The notes under the pieces: generated by a model
What the model saw: only the letters and a program-made list of their open reading frames with translations
What the model was told of the DNA's origin: nothing
Databases searched by the model: none
Shown here: positions 56,569 through 64,000 of the stretch, one piece after another
Layout of the letters: every line of letters starts with the position of its first letter
How positions within the stretch are numbered: position 1 is the first letter of the stretch
Assembly (NCBI RefSeq): GCF_022647665.1
Contig: NZ_CP071872.1
Location: 7,626,001-7,690,000 of the forward strand
Length of the DNA stretch: 64,000 nucleotides
From: Streptomyces formicae
GTDB lineage: Bacteria > Actinomycetota > Actinomycetes > Streptomycetales > Streptomycetaceae
Direction of reading: 5' to 3'
Position numbers and translations under genes: made by a program

Positions 56569-57067
56569 ACTCCTCGGTTCCGCGACGCGCTCAGCCGTCC
56601 ACCTGGAGATGCGCGACACCTACGCCGTTGACTACGAGAAGGGCCCGTTCGCCGAATGGCGGGCGGGGTTCCGCCACGACCCGGCGGACCGTGCGTCCTG
56701 GTGGCGGCCGTGGCTCGACCTGATCCAGGAGACCGTAAGCCGCGGCGTCCTGGTCCGCCGGGCCCGCATCGTGTCCGAACCGGTCAGCGAGTACACCCGA
56801 TTCCTGTACGACGGCACGTTCACCAACATCGCGGCCGGCGAACAGATCCGGTGGCTGCCGCGCCGCCGCGCCTCGGACATCCAGCTCCCGGGCAACGACT
56901 TCTGGCTCATCGACGGCCGACTGATCCGGTGGAACCACTTCACCGGCGAGGGCGCCTCGGCCGGCGGAGAGATCAGTGAGGACCCAGCCGCGGCGAAGCT
57001 GTGCGCCGACGCGTTCGAGGCGGTGTGGGAGCGCGCTGTCCCGCACAACGAATACAAGATCTGCTAG
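56540..57067 (+). CDS. DUF6879-family protein
   Basis: This 175-aa protein has the family features ATRSAVHLEMRDTYAVD, FAEWRAGFRHDPADRASWWRPWLDLI, RIVSEPVSEYTRFLYDGTF, EQIRWLPRRRASDIQLPGNDFWLIDG and a C-terminal helix. Such proteins are encoded next to HTH-DUF5753 (WhiJ/Scr1-like) regulators and are thought to be their partners, but the biochemical role is unknown. It overlaps the upstream small gene, with the HTH gene 23 bp downstream. Confidence 0.85.
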   Translation: MSLSVPTWPELLGSATRSAVHLEMRDTYAVDYEKGPFAEWRAGFRHDPADRASWWRPWLDLIQETVSRGVLVRRARIVSEPVSEYTRFLYDGTFTNIAAGEQIRWLPRRRASDIQLPGNDFWLIDGRLIRWNHFTGEGASAGGEISEDPAAAKLCADAFEAVWERAVPHNEYKIC

Positions 57068-57090
57068 CGAGAAAGCGGCCAGGCCAGCTC

Positions 57091-57942
57091 ATGCCCATCT
57101 CCCCGTCCTCGTCGGCCCAGGCAGCCCGCGAAGCCGTCGCGCAGCGCCTGAAAGAACTCCGTGCCGATACGGGGCTCACCGGACCTGAGCTGGCCGCACA
57201 CTGCGGCTGGTCCCATCCCAAGACGTACCGGATAGAGGGCGCCCGTACCCCGCCGTCAGCCGACGACATCCGCCGATGGTGCCAGGCATGCGGTGTACCC
57301 GGGCAGGCCGACGACATCATCGCCCAGTCCCGCACCGCCGAATCGATGTACGTGGATTGGCGGCGCAAGGTCCGCACCGGGCTGAAGCAGCTGCAGAACA
57401 GCTACGTGCCGCTGTTCAAAGCGACGGAGCTGTTCCGGGTCTACTCACCCACCATGGTCCCCGGCCTGATCCAGACCGAGGGCTACGCGCGCGGGCTGAT
57501 GACCTCTATCACCCGCTTCCGGGACATCCCCAACGACGTCGCCGACGCAGTCACCGCGCGGCTTGAACGGTCCCGGATCATTCACCAGCCGGGGCACCGG
57601 TTCACCATGGTCATCGAGGAGGCAGTGCTCCACTACCAGCTGGGGGACAGCGACGCGATGGCCGCGCAGCTCGGCTACCTACTGACCGTCGGCGCTCTCC
57701 CGCAGGTGTCGCTGGGCATCATCCCCAGCGCGACCGCGGAGCGCCCCATGTGGCCACAGGAGCTGTTCCACGTGTACGACGACACGCTCGTCTCCGTCGA
57801 GCTGCTCGCGGCCCGCGTCCAGGTCACTCAGCCGTCCGAGATTGCTACCTATGTGAAGGCGTTCGAGGAGCTGAGGAGCATGGCCGTGTACGGGGCCGAC
57901 GCGCGGATACTCATCACCAAGGCGATCGACGCCCTGCACTGA
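57091..57942 (+). CDS. HTH (XRE) DUF5753 regulator, WhiJ-like
   Basis: In this 283-aa protein an XRE HTH spans residues 15-70 (AVAQRLKELRADTGLTGPELAAHCGWSHPKTYRIEGARTPPSADDIRRW). It is followed by the DUF5753/Scr1 domain with YSPTMVPGLIQTEGYARGLM, MVIEEAVLHYQLGDSDAMAAQL, ALPQVSLGIIPS and SVELLAARVQVT. Relatives such as WhiJ act with small partner proteins to hold back development. The usual DUF397 partner is not downstream; the DUF6879 and 86-aa genes upstream take that place. Confidence 0.92.
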   Translation: MPISPSSSAQAAREAVAQRLKELRADTGLTGPELAAHCGWSHPKTYRIEGARTPPSADDIRRWCQACGVPGQADDIIAQSRTAESMYVDWRRKVRTGLKQLQNSYVPLFKATELFRVYSPTMVPGLIQTEGYARGLMTSITRFRDIPNDVADAVTARLERSRIIHQPGHRFTMVIEEAVLHYQLGDSDAMAAQLGYLLTVGALPQVSLGIIPSATAERPMWPQELFHVYDDTLVSVELLAARVQVTQPSEIATYVKAFEELRSMAVYGADARILITKAIDALH

Positions 57943-58333
57943 CCCCGAACGCACGAAGGCGCCCGCTGCCCGGTCCCGAAGGACGAGAGACGGGGTACAG
58001 GCGTACCGCGGCGGCTACCGCTTACGTGGCATGCTCGCAAGCGGCGAGTCCAGAGCAGTTTCTGCGGGTTGGGCCAGCGTCAGCTGCTCCTCCGCGTCCA
58101 CGGCCGGACCTCAGCAGAGCTTCGTCGCCGCCGATGGCCGGTGGCATCAAGTCAGCTGGATCCCGCCCGCCGTGGGGATGAACAAGGGTATTGAACTGGG
58201 CATTCGGGCGCATTTGGAGGATCAGGCATGGGGGCTTGTCACGGTCTGAGTGCAGGGCGTGCAGGCGAGCGATGCACGGTCCGCCAACCCCGCGCTGCTG
58301 CGCGGGCTCGGCGGACCGTCGATCGGCCTGCGG
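57943..58333. other. Intergenic region between convergent genes
   Basis: About 390 bp hold no ORF that I can support; codon-like sequence around 58020-58250 has no ribosome site or recognisable product. The hairpin at 58276-58319 ends the surface-protein transcript. Confidence 0.4.
58276..58319. terminator. Nested hairpin terminator
   Basis: ACGGTCCGCC pairs with GGCGGACCGT (10 bp), enclosing a second stem CCCGCGC/GCGCGGG around TGCT. It follows the choice-of-anchor A gene on the minus strand by 15 bp and also serves the plus-strand side. Confidence 0.8.
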
Positions 58334-59629
58334 TCAGGAGGAGGCGCGGGCCCGGCGGCGGTGGACGGAGTACGCCACCAGGGCGCCGCCGGTCAGGAGT
58401 ACGGCCGCGCCGATGCCGACGGTGCCGGGGCCGACCTCGCCGCCGGTGACGGCGAGGTCGTCGTCACCGGAGCCACCGGCGCCGTGGGCCGAGGGGCCCG
58501 GGGCGGGCTCGGAGGCCGTGGGCTCCGGCTTGGGCTGCTCGGGGACCTGGGTCGGGGTGGGCTTCGGGGACTCGGCCGGCGGGATCGAGGGGGTCGACGG
58601 AGTCGACGGGACCGACGGGGCGGACACCTCGGCGGCCATGGGCAGGCAGCCGGTGAAGCCCATCTGGTGGGTCTCCGCGCCGGGGACGGAGACGAGCTCC
58701 TTGGCGACGACCGAGCCGTTGACGTGGCCGGGGCCGATCTCGCCGGCCGGGCCCTTGCGGCCGAGCTCGACGGTGGCGTTGGGCGCGAAGATCGTGCCGG
58801 GCCAGGACGTGTAGTTCTTCACGACGGACGCGGCCTGCGGGAAGTTCCACAGCAGCTTGGTCCGGGCGTCCTTGAAGGCCGGGCTGCCGGCGGCGTAGTC
58901 GTCCTGCACGAAGCTGCCCGCCTGGGTGTCCCAGAGGTTCACTCCGTACGTGGGCGCGGAGTTCATGTCGTACGACGTACCGAGCACGTTGACGAGCGTG
59001 GAGGAGCCGGCGGGCACCTTGATGTTGATCTCGGCGGCCTGCTGGAGATCGGCGGCGTTGACGGCGAACACGTTCAGCTCGCCGTCCTCGCCGGTCAGCA
59101 GCAGCGAGCGGGAGCCCTCGGGGCGGCCGACGGTGCCGTTGGGCGCGGTGGCGCCCCAGCCCGCGGACAGCGCACGCAGCGTTCCGAACTCCTTGCCGAA
59201 GTCGACCGGCGAGGCGCCCTGCGCGTGCTTGCCGTCGACGGCGAAGCTGCCGCCGGCGGCGGAGGCGCCGTCGAGCTTGCCGTAGACGCCGGAGCCCTGG
59301 CCGATGACGACCTGGTTGGCGTGGAGGGTGCCGCCGACGACGAGGCTGTGGGAGCCGGGGAGCCGCGTCAGGTCGTCTCCGGTGAGCTTGCTGCCGACGG
59401 AGAAGCCCTGGCCGGTACCCGCGTCACCGAAGCGCGCGTCGCCACCGACGGCGACGGCGCCCTCGGAGTCGGAGTAGCGCGTCGAGTCCTGCTCGACGAA
59501 CTCGGCGTAGTTCCCGGCCACTCCGAGCGGACCGGTCTGGCAGGGGGACGTCGCGGAGGCGGCGGGGGCCCAGGCGACGGCAAGTGAGCCGGTCGCCGCG
59601 AGGACGGCGGCAACAGCGGTCGTGCGCAT
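58334..59629 (-). CDS. Sortase-anchored choice-of-anchor A surface protein
   Basis: This 431-aa protein has a signal peptide (RTTAVAAVLAATGSLAVAWAPAASA) and a choice-of-anchor A domain over about residues 25-310 (GNYAEFVEQDSTRYSDSEGAVAVGGDARFG, LVVGGTLHANQVVIGQGSGVYG, ILFAPNATVELG-like GTIFAPNATVEL, GHVNGSVVAKEL). Then come a Pro/Ser/Thr-rich wall-spanning linker (about 320-380), LAVTG, a hydrophobic helix and the RRRARASS tail. LAxTG is the class-E sortase signal of Streptomyces. It is likely a cell-wall surface protein. TGGAG precedes the ATG. Confidence 0.92.
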   Translation of the reverse strand: MRTTAVAAVLAATGSLAVAWAPAASATSPCQTGPLGVAGNYAEFVEQDSTRYSDSEGAVAVGGDARFGDAGTGQGFSVGSKLTGDDLTRLPGSHSLVVGGTLHANQVVIGQGSGVYGKLDGASAAGGSFAVDGKHAQGASPVDFGKEFGTLRALSAGWGATAPNGTVGRPEGSRSLLLTGEDGELNVFAVNAADLQQAAEINIKVPAGSSTLVNVLGTSYDMNSAPTYGVNLWDTQAGSFVQDDYAAGSPAFKDARTKLLWNFPQAASVVKNYTSWPGTIFAPNATVELGRKGPAGEIGPGHVNGSVVAKELVSVPGAETHQMGFTGCLPMAAEVSAPSVPSTPSTPSIPPAESPKPTPTQVPEQPKPEPTASEPAPGPSAHGAGGSGDDDLAVTGGEVGPGTVGIGAAVLLTGGALVAYSVHRRRARASS

Positions 59630-59840
59630 ACGGAACTCCAGGTCAGGAAAGCGCAAAGGGGGCGTTCGAAGAGGTTCTGCGACGAGGGTGAATCGACCCT
59701 TTCGACTACCGGACGGGCCGTCAATTGCCGCCAAGGGGAACGCAATCGGGCAGAGGGAACCGATCCACCTCGTCCGAGAGCCCTGCAGTGACGCACGTCA
59801 CATGCTGGAGAGATAACACTTTCACCACGACCGCCGACGA

Positions 59841-59884
59841 CTCACACGTCGGCGGCTCAAATGTCGGCGGCTCACACGTCGGCG
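59841..59884. repeat. 15-bp triplicate repeating the stop-codon context
   Basis: CTCACACGTCGGCGG occurs three times in tandem (the middle copy CTCAAATGTCGGCGG, the last missing one base). The rightmost copy contains the stop codon of the methyltransferase gene. Because the period is 15, the other copies place two further in-frame TGA codons just downstream. Confidence 0.7.
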
Positions 59885-60528
59885 ATGAGGGCATAGCGCT
59901 CATCGGACACCGGGCCGCCCCACAAACGCGCCTCCCCGCTGAGCGGTTCGATCCGCAGTCCGGCGACGAGCGGGCGTACGGCCGCGGCGAGATCCTCCGC
60001 GCCGATGCCGCCGTTCCACGGCAGCGCTTCGGCGCCGGCCACGTACGGAGCACTGCTCCCGCCCGCCTCCCGCCACCGGCCCTCGACCAGGACGAGCCGG
60101 CCGCCCGGCCGCAGCCGCGTGACCCACTCGCGCAGCGCCGCGACGGGGTCGGGCAGCGTCCACACCAGATGGCGCGACAGCAGAACGTCGAACCGCCGGT
60201 CCCCGGTCGGCGGCAGCGTCGCGTCGCCGACGAGGAAGCGGCCCGCGAAGCCCGCCACCTCCAGCTTCGCGCGGGCCCGCTCCACCATGCGCGGTGCCAG
60301 ATCGACGCCGGTGACCCGGTGCCCCGCCCGGGCCAGCAACAAGGACAGCGACCCGGTGCCGCACCCCAGATCGAGCACATCGGCCGGCCCGGCCGGCATC
60401 CAGGAGCGCAGACACCCCTCCCACGCGGCGCGCGTCTCGTCCGCGCGCAGCCCGTGGTCCGGCTCCTCGTCGAAGCTCGCCGAGGCGGCGTCCCAGTAGG
60501 CGCTGATCGATGCTTCGGTGTCGTCCAT
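59872..60528 (-). CDS. Class I SAM-dependent methyltransferase
   Basis: This 218-aa protein has motif I VLDLGCGTGSLSLLLA (about 50-65), motif II GVDLAPRMVERARAKL with the ribose-binding Asp, post-II FLVGDATLPP, LLSRHLVWTLPDPVAALREWVTRLRPGG (motifs IV-V) and a C-terminal beta region. The substrate is unknown; the family includes ubiquinone/menaquinone-type and small-molecule methyltransferases. It stands alone between the surface-protein and Uma2 genes. Confidence 0.9.
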   Translation of the reverse strand: MDDTEASISAYWDAASASFDEEPDHGLRADETRAAWEGCLRSWMPAGPADVLDLGCGTGSLSLLLARAGHRVTGVDLAPRMVERARAKLEVAGFAGRFLVGDATLPPTGDRRFDVLLSRHLVWTLPDPVAALREWVTRLRPGGRLVLVEGRWREAGGSSAPYVAGAEALPWNGGIGAEDLAAAVRPLVAGLRIEPLSGEARLWGGPVSDERYALIADV

Positions 60529-60581
60529 GCCGCCGATCGTCCCAGCAGGCACTGACACTCCGGCCGAAGTGTGTCCAGACC

Positions 60582-61181
60582 TCAGTCGCGGGGGAAGTCG
60601 GCGGTGGTGAGGGTGAGGCCGAGGGGGGTCTTGGTGAGGTCGACCGGGTGCCCGAAGGCGACCTTCGTCTCCGTGATGTACTCCCCGTCCTTGGGCTGCG
60701 TGTGGACAATGCACTTGCCCGTGTACGGGTCGGCGATGAGGTACACCGGGACCTCTGCGGTGGCGTAGGCGGTCTTCTTCGGTCCGTAGTCGTTGGGCCC
60801 GGTGCCCCTGGAGATCACCTCCGCGACAAACTCGACGTCCTCATAGCGCCAGCGCCCCTTGGGGCCCTTCTCCGCGCCTTCTCGGAGCTTCGCCACATCC
60901 GGGCAAAACCCGTTCAGGTGTCCGGGAAAGTCGATGCGCACATCCGACTTGACCTTCACGCTCATGCCGAACCGGTCTTCCAGAGCCCGGACGATCCGCC
61001 GGATGATTTCCCAGTGCGCATCCCGCTGCGGCGACATGTAGACGGCCCCCTCGACGATCTCGACCTTGTATCCCTCGGGGACGGGCATCCGCTCAAGCGA
61101 CTCGAACAGGTCGTCCAGAGCCAGCTCGTCGTTCTCGTCGGCCATGGCCATCTCGATCCTGTCGGTCTCCACGACGGTCAT
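60582..61181 (-). CDS. Uma2-family (DUF820) nuclease-fold protein
   Basis: This 199-aa protein of the PD-(D/E)xK-fold Uma2 family has KVEIVEGAVYMSPQRDAHW (about 39-57), DVRIDFPGHLNGFCPDVAKL (Asp), VEFVAEVISRGTGPNDYGPKKTAYATAEVPVYLIADP (E-x-K-type active-site region) and a C-terminal beta hairpin. These proteins are abundant in Streptomyces and cyanobacteria; true nuclease activity is seldom shown. The ATG at 61181 follows GGGGAGGAGCG. Confidence 0.9.
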   Translation of the reverse strand: MTVVETDRIEMAMADENDELALDDLFESLERMPVPEGYKVEIVEGAVYMSPQRDAHWEIIRRIVRALEDRFGMSVKVKSDVRIDFPGHLNGFCPDVAKLREGAEKGPKGRWRYEDVEFVAEVISRGTGPNDYGPKKTAYATAEVPVYLIADPYTGKCIVHTQPKDGEYITETKVAFGHPVDLTKTPLGLTLTTADFPRD

Positions 61182-61279
61182 CTGGCGCTCCTCCCCGGCT
61201 GCCACGCCCTCGCATGCAGCCGCGCAGTACAACGATACGTACGGCGGTGACGACACGCCCGCGTTCGAGGCCGCGCCTC

Positions 61280-64000
61280 TCAGTCGCCAAGCCCCTCCGC
61301 CAGCACCTCCGCCAGGTGCTGTCCCCGCCGCCCCGTCAGCTGCTCCAGCTGCGTGCGGCACGAGAAGCCGTCCGCCAGGAGCAGGGCGTCCTCGCCCGCC
61401 GCCCGTACCGACGGCAGCAGTTGGTCCTCGGCACAGGACACCGAGACCTCGTAGTGGCCGCGTTCGAAGCCGAAGTTGCCCGCCAGGCCGCAGCAGCCGC
61501 CGCTCAGGTCGCCCGTCAGACCCGCACGGGCGCGCAGGCGGCGTTCGGCCGCGTCGCCGAGGACCGCGTGCTGGTGGCAGTGGGTCTGGCCGGCGACCGG
61601 GCGGTCCAGGAGGGGCGGGGTCCAGGAGGGGGCGTACTCCTCAAGGGCCCGGGCGAAGGTCCGGACGGAGTCGGCCAGGCGGCGGGCGCGGGGGTCGTCG
61701 CCGAGGAGCTCGGGGAGGTCGGTCGTGAGCGTCGCCGCGCAGCTCGGTTCGAGGACGACGACCGGGGCTCCGCTGTCCAGGACGGGCGCCATGGTGTCCA
61801 GGGTGCGGCGCATGACTGTGCGGGCGCGGTCGAGCTGGCCCGTCGAGACGTACGTCAGACCGCAGCAGACCCGGCCCGGCGGCAGTGAGACGCCGAGGCC
61901 GGCCGCCCCGAGGACGGTCACCGCCGCGCGGCCGGCCGACGGGGAGAGGTACTCGGTGAAGGTGTCCGGCCACAGGACGAGGTCGCTCCCAGGCGTGGCG
62001 TTGCGGCGCCACCAGGAGGTGAAGCTCCGCGTCGCCAGAGCCGGAAGGTCGCGTTCCGGTGCGATGCCCGCGACCCGTTTCGCGAGCGCGGCCAGCGGCC
62101 GCACCTGCGCCGCGGCGTTCAGCACCCGGGCGGCCGGCGCCGCCGCCCGCAGCCACCCCGGCAGCCTCCCCATCGCGTAGTGCGCGGCCGGCCGCACCCG
62201 CCCCGCGTAGTGGTGGTGCAGGAACTCCGCCTTGTACGTGGCCATGTCGACGCCCACCGGGCAGTCGCTCCGGCACCCCTTGCAGGACAGGCACAGGTCG
62301 AGCGCCTCGCGTACCTCCTCCGAGCGCCAGCCGTCCCTCACCACCTCGCCCGCGAGCATCTCGTGCAGCAGCCGTGCGCGCCCGCGGGTGGAGTGCTGCT
62401 CCTCGCCGGTCGCCCGGTACGAGGGGCACATCACCCCCGGGCCCTGACTCGGCCCGTCCACCCGGCACTTGGCGACCCCGACGCACCGCCGCACCGCCCC
62501 CGCGAAGTCCCCGCGGTCGTCCGGGTAGCCGAAGGCCACGTCCACCGCCCCGGCCCGCGGCAGGACGGCGAAACGCAGGTTCTCGTCGAGGCGGGCGGGG
62601 CGCGCCAGCATGCCCGGATTGAGGCCGCCGGCCGGGTCCCACAGGTCCTTGAACCGGCCGAAGAGGCCGACCAGTTCGTCCCCGTACATCCGCGGCAGCA
62701 GCTCCGCCCGCGCCTGCCCGTCCCCGTGCTCGCCGGACAGCGAGCCGCCGTGCGCGACCACCAGTGCGGCGACCGCCTCGGAGAAGGAGCGGAAGCGCCG
62801 CACGCCCTCCTCGCTCAGCAGGTCGAAGTCGATACGGACGTGGATGCAGCCGTCCCCGAAGTGCCCGTACGGCGTCCCGCGCAGCCCGTGCTCGGTCAGC
62901 AGCGCCCGGAAGTCGCGCAGATACGCGCCGAGCCGCGCCGGTGGCACCGCGCAGTCCTCCCACCCCGGCCACGCCTCGCTGCCATCCGGCATCCGGGTCG
63001 CGGTGCCCGCGGCGTCCTCGCGCACCCGCCACAGCGCCCGCTGCCCGGCCGGGTCGCTCACCACCGTCCCGTCCAGCGCGTCCGCGGCCCGCACGATCCC
63101 CTCGGCACGCGCCCGCGCCTCGCCCGCCGTCCCGCCGCCCGTCTCGACGAAGAGCCAGGCCCCGCCCTTCGGCAGTCCGCGCGCGTCCCGCACCAGGTCC
63201 TGCGCCATGCCCTCGACGGTCAGCGGCCGGTGGGGCAGCAGCCCGGCCGCCGCCTCCGCGGCCGCGCTCTCGTCCGCGTACCCCAGGACGGCCAGGGCCC
63301 GTGCGGGCGGCGACTCGACCAGCCGTACGGTCGCCTCCGTCAGGACCGCCAGCGTGCCCTCGCTGCCGCAGAACGCGCGGGCGAGGTCCACGCCGCGCTC
63401 GGGCAGCAGGGCGTCCAGGGCATAGCCGGAGATACGGCGCGGAAGTCCGGCGGGGAAACCGGTCCGCAGCAGCGCGAGGTTGCCGTCGACCAGCTCGCGC
63501 AGGCCGGCCGGGGCTCCGGTCCCCCAGCCCTGACCGAGCCGCAGCTCCGCGCCCCCGTACGTCACCACCGACAGCTCGCGCACGTTGTCCGCGGTCGTCC
63601 CCCAGGCCACCGAGTGCGCCCCGCACGCGTTGTTGCCGATCATCCCGCCGAGGGTGCAGCGGCTGTGCGTGGACGGGTCGGGGCCGAAGGTCAGCCCGTG
63701 TCTCCCCGCCGCTTCGCGCAGCCGGTCGAGCACCGCGCCCGGCTGGACGACGGCCGTGCGCGCCTGCGGATCGACGGAGACGACGGCCCGCATATGGCGG
63801 GTGAAGTCCAGCACGACCCCGGTGCCGGTCGCCTGCCCGGCGATCGAGGTCCCCGCGCCGCGCGGCACCACCGGGACGCCGTGGGCGCGGCAGACGGCGA
63901 GCGCCGCGGCGACGTCCGCCGCGTCGCGCGGGGCGACGACACCGTCCGGCACGCGGCGGTAGTTGGAGGCGTCCATCGTCATCAGCGCCCGGGCTCCGGG
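61280..64000 (-). CDS. FAD-linked oxidase / Fe-S dehydrogenase fusion (D-lactate/glycolate dehydrogenase-like), 5' end missing
   Basis: The frame is open to the right edge (PGARAL before MTMDASNYRRVP), so the first ~30-60 residues are outside. The 906 residues present hold an FAD_binding_4 domain (PRGAGTSIAGQATGTG, CTLGGMIGNNACG), the FAD-oxidase C domain (HFGDGCIHVRIDFDL, SLSGEHGDG), a ferredoxin-like Cys cluster (CLSCKGCRSDCPVGVDM; C-x2-C-x2-C-x3-CP) and two CCG domains (VCCGLTYVSTG, GGCCGLAGNFGFE). This is the D-2-hydroxyacid dehydrogenase architecture (GlcD-GlcF/Dld-II fusion), which oxidises D-lactate or a related acid and passes electrons to the respiratory chain. Confidence 0.93.
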   Translation of the reverse strand, partial: PGARALMTMDASNYRRVPDGVVAPRDAADVAAALAVCRAHGVPVVPRGAGTSIAGQATGTGVVLDFTRHMRAVVSVDPQARTAVVQPGAVLDRLREAAGRHGLTFGPDPSTHSRCTLGGMIGNNACGAHSVAWGTTADNVRELSVVTYGGAELRLGQGWGTGAPAGLRELVDGNLALLRTGFPAGLPRRISGYALDALLPERGVDLARAFCGSEGTLAVLTEATVRLVESPPARALAVLGYADESAAAEAAAGLLPHRPLTVEGMAQDLVRDARGLPKGGAWLFVETGGGTAGEARARAEGIVRAADALDGTVVSDPAGQRALWRVREDAAGTATRMPDGSEAWPGWEDCAVPPARLGAYLRDFRALLTEHGLRGTPYGHFGDGCIHVRIDFDLLSEEGVRRFRSFSEAVAALVVAHGGSLSGEHGDGQARAELLPRMYGDELVGLFGRFKDLWDPAGGLNPGMLARPARLDENLRFAVLPRAGAVDVAFGYPDDRGDFAGAVRRCVGVAKCRVDGPSQGPGVMCPSYRATGEEQHSTRGRARLLHEMLAGEVVRDGWRSEEVREALDLCLSCKGCRSDCPVGVDMATYKAEFLHHHYAGRVRPAAHYAMGRLPGWLRAAAPAARVLNAAAQVRPLAALAKRVAGIAPERDLPALATRSFTSWWRRNATPGSDLVLWPDTFTEYLSPSAGRAAVTVLGAAGLGVSLPPGRVCCGLTYVSTGQLDRARTVMRRTLDTMAPVLDSGAPVVVLEPSCAATLTTDLPELLGDDPRARRLADSVRTFARALEEYAPSWTPPLLDRPVAGQTHCHQHAVLGDAAERRLRARAGLTGDLSGGCCGLAGNFGFERGHYEVSVSCAEDQLLPSVRAAGEDALLLADGFSCRTQLEQLTGRRGQHLAEVLAEGLGD

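Noticed and set aside
1..64000. CRISPR arrays, rRNA, complete insertion sequences, integrases or attachment sites
   Set aside because: None seen on either strand; the only mobile elements supported are the two MITE copies.

Overview
The window is a chromosomal piece of a high-GC actinomycete, almost certainly a Streptomyces. Third codon positions are nearly all G or C, GTG starts are common, and the gene content is typical of the genus: a DmdR1-type iron repressor, an NsdA-type XRE/TPR regulator, a Streptomyces subtilisin inhibitor, a class-E sortase substrate, a WhiJ-like HTH/DUF6879 module and an actinobacterial citrate synthase 2 next to pdxH. No rRNA, tRNA, CRISPR array or complete insertion sequence was found.

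Region 1 (0-10.8 kb): the 3' part of an MFS permease gene, then a catabolic set in divergent transcription units. These encode SDR, acyl-CoA dehydrogenase (ACAD) and Zn-alcohol dehydrogenase; a cyclase-family hydrolase; an amidohydrolase with two ACADs; and an AMP-forming acyl-CoA ligase. All four promoters carry a 17-bp palindrome of consensus TCTGACGGnYCGTCAGA, so they look like one regulon for degrading an acyl-CoA-activated carbon skeleton. An anti-sigma-type ATPase and a small ORF sit among them.

Region 2 (10.8-18.5 kb): an accessory island. A serine hydrolase is followed by a tightly coupled operon encoding three microproteins (54, 67 and 29 aa), an ATP-grasp enzyme, a nucleotidyltransferase-like protein, a second cysteinyl-tRNA synthetase with an altered zinc site, and a 2-oxoglutarate/Fe(II) oxygenase. 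It is divergent from an XRE/TPR regulator, with a perfect palindrome between them. No characterised pathway that I know matches this set, and it is the best candidate here for an undescribed system.

Region 3 (18.5-33 kb): core-like genes. They encode an EF-hand protein, a STAS protein, an ECF sigma factor with its zinc-finger partner, purU (flanked by a MITE), an orphan binding lipoprotein, a proline-rich membrane protein with repeated TQ motifs, the NsdA-type regulator, a prim-pol domain protein, an ABC exporter, the protease inhibitor and an alpha/beta hydrolase.

Region 4 (33-39 kb): dmdR1, a SIS-domain protein, a PAS/GAF protein, a short transcript unit with a 12-codon ORF and a strongly structured 3' end, pdxH, a second MITE copy and citrate synthase.

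Region 5 (39-49.3 kb): an eight-gene acyl-CoA operon resembling atu/liu pathways. It encodes a TIGR03084 protein, an AtuA-like DUF1446 protein, acyl-CoA carboxylase beta and alpha subunits, an ACAD, a cinnamate/4-coumarate-CoA ligase type enzyme, an enoyl-CoA hydratase and a TetR repressor. An AAGCAAGC/GCTTGCTT palindrome lies in front of the first gene.

Region 6 (49.3-64 kb): a divergent EamA exporter and LysR pair, a PepSY protein with a two-component system, a HAD phosphatase, a WhiJ-like accessory block with several small proteins, a sortase-anchored surface protein, a methyltransferase, a Uma2 nuclease-fold protein, and a large FAD/Fe-S dehydrogenase that runs off the right edge.
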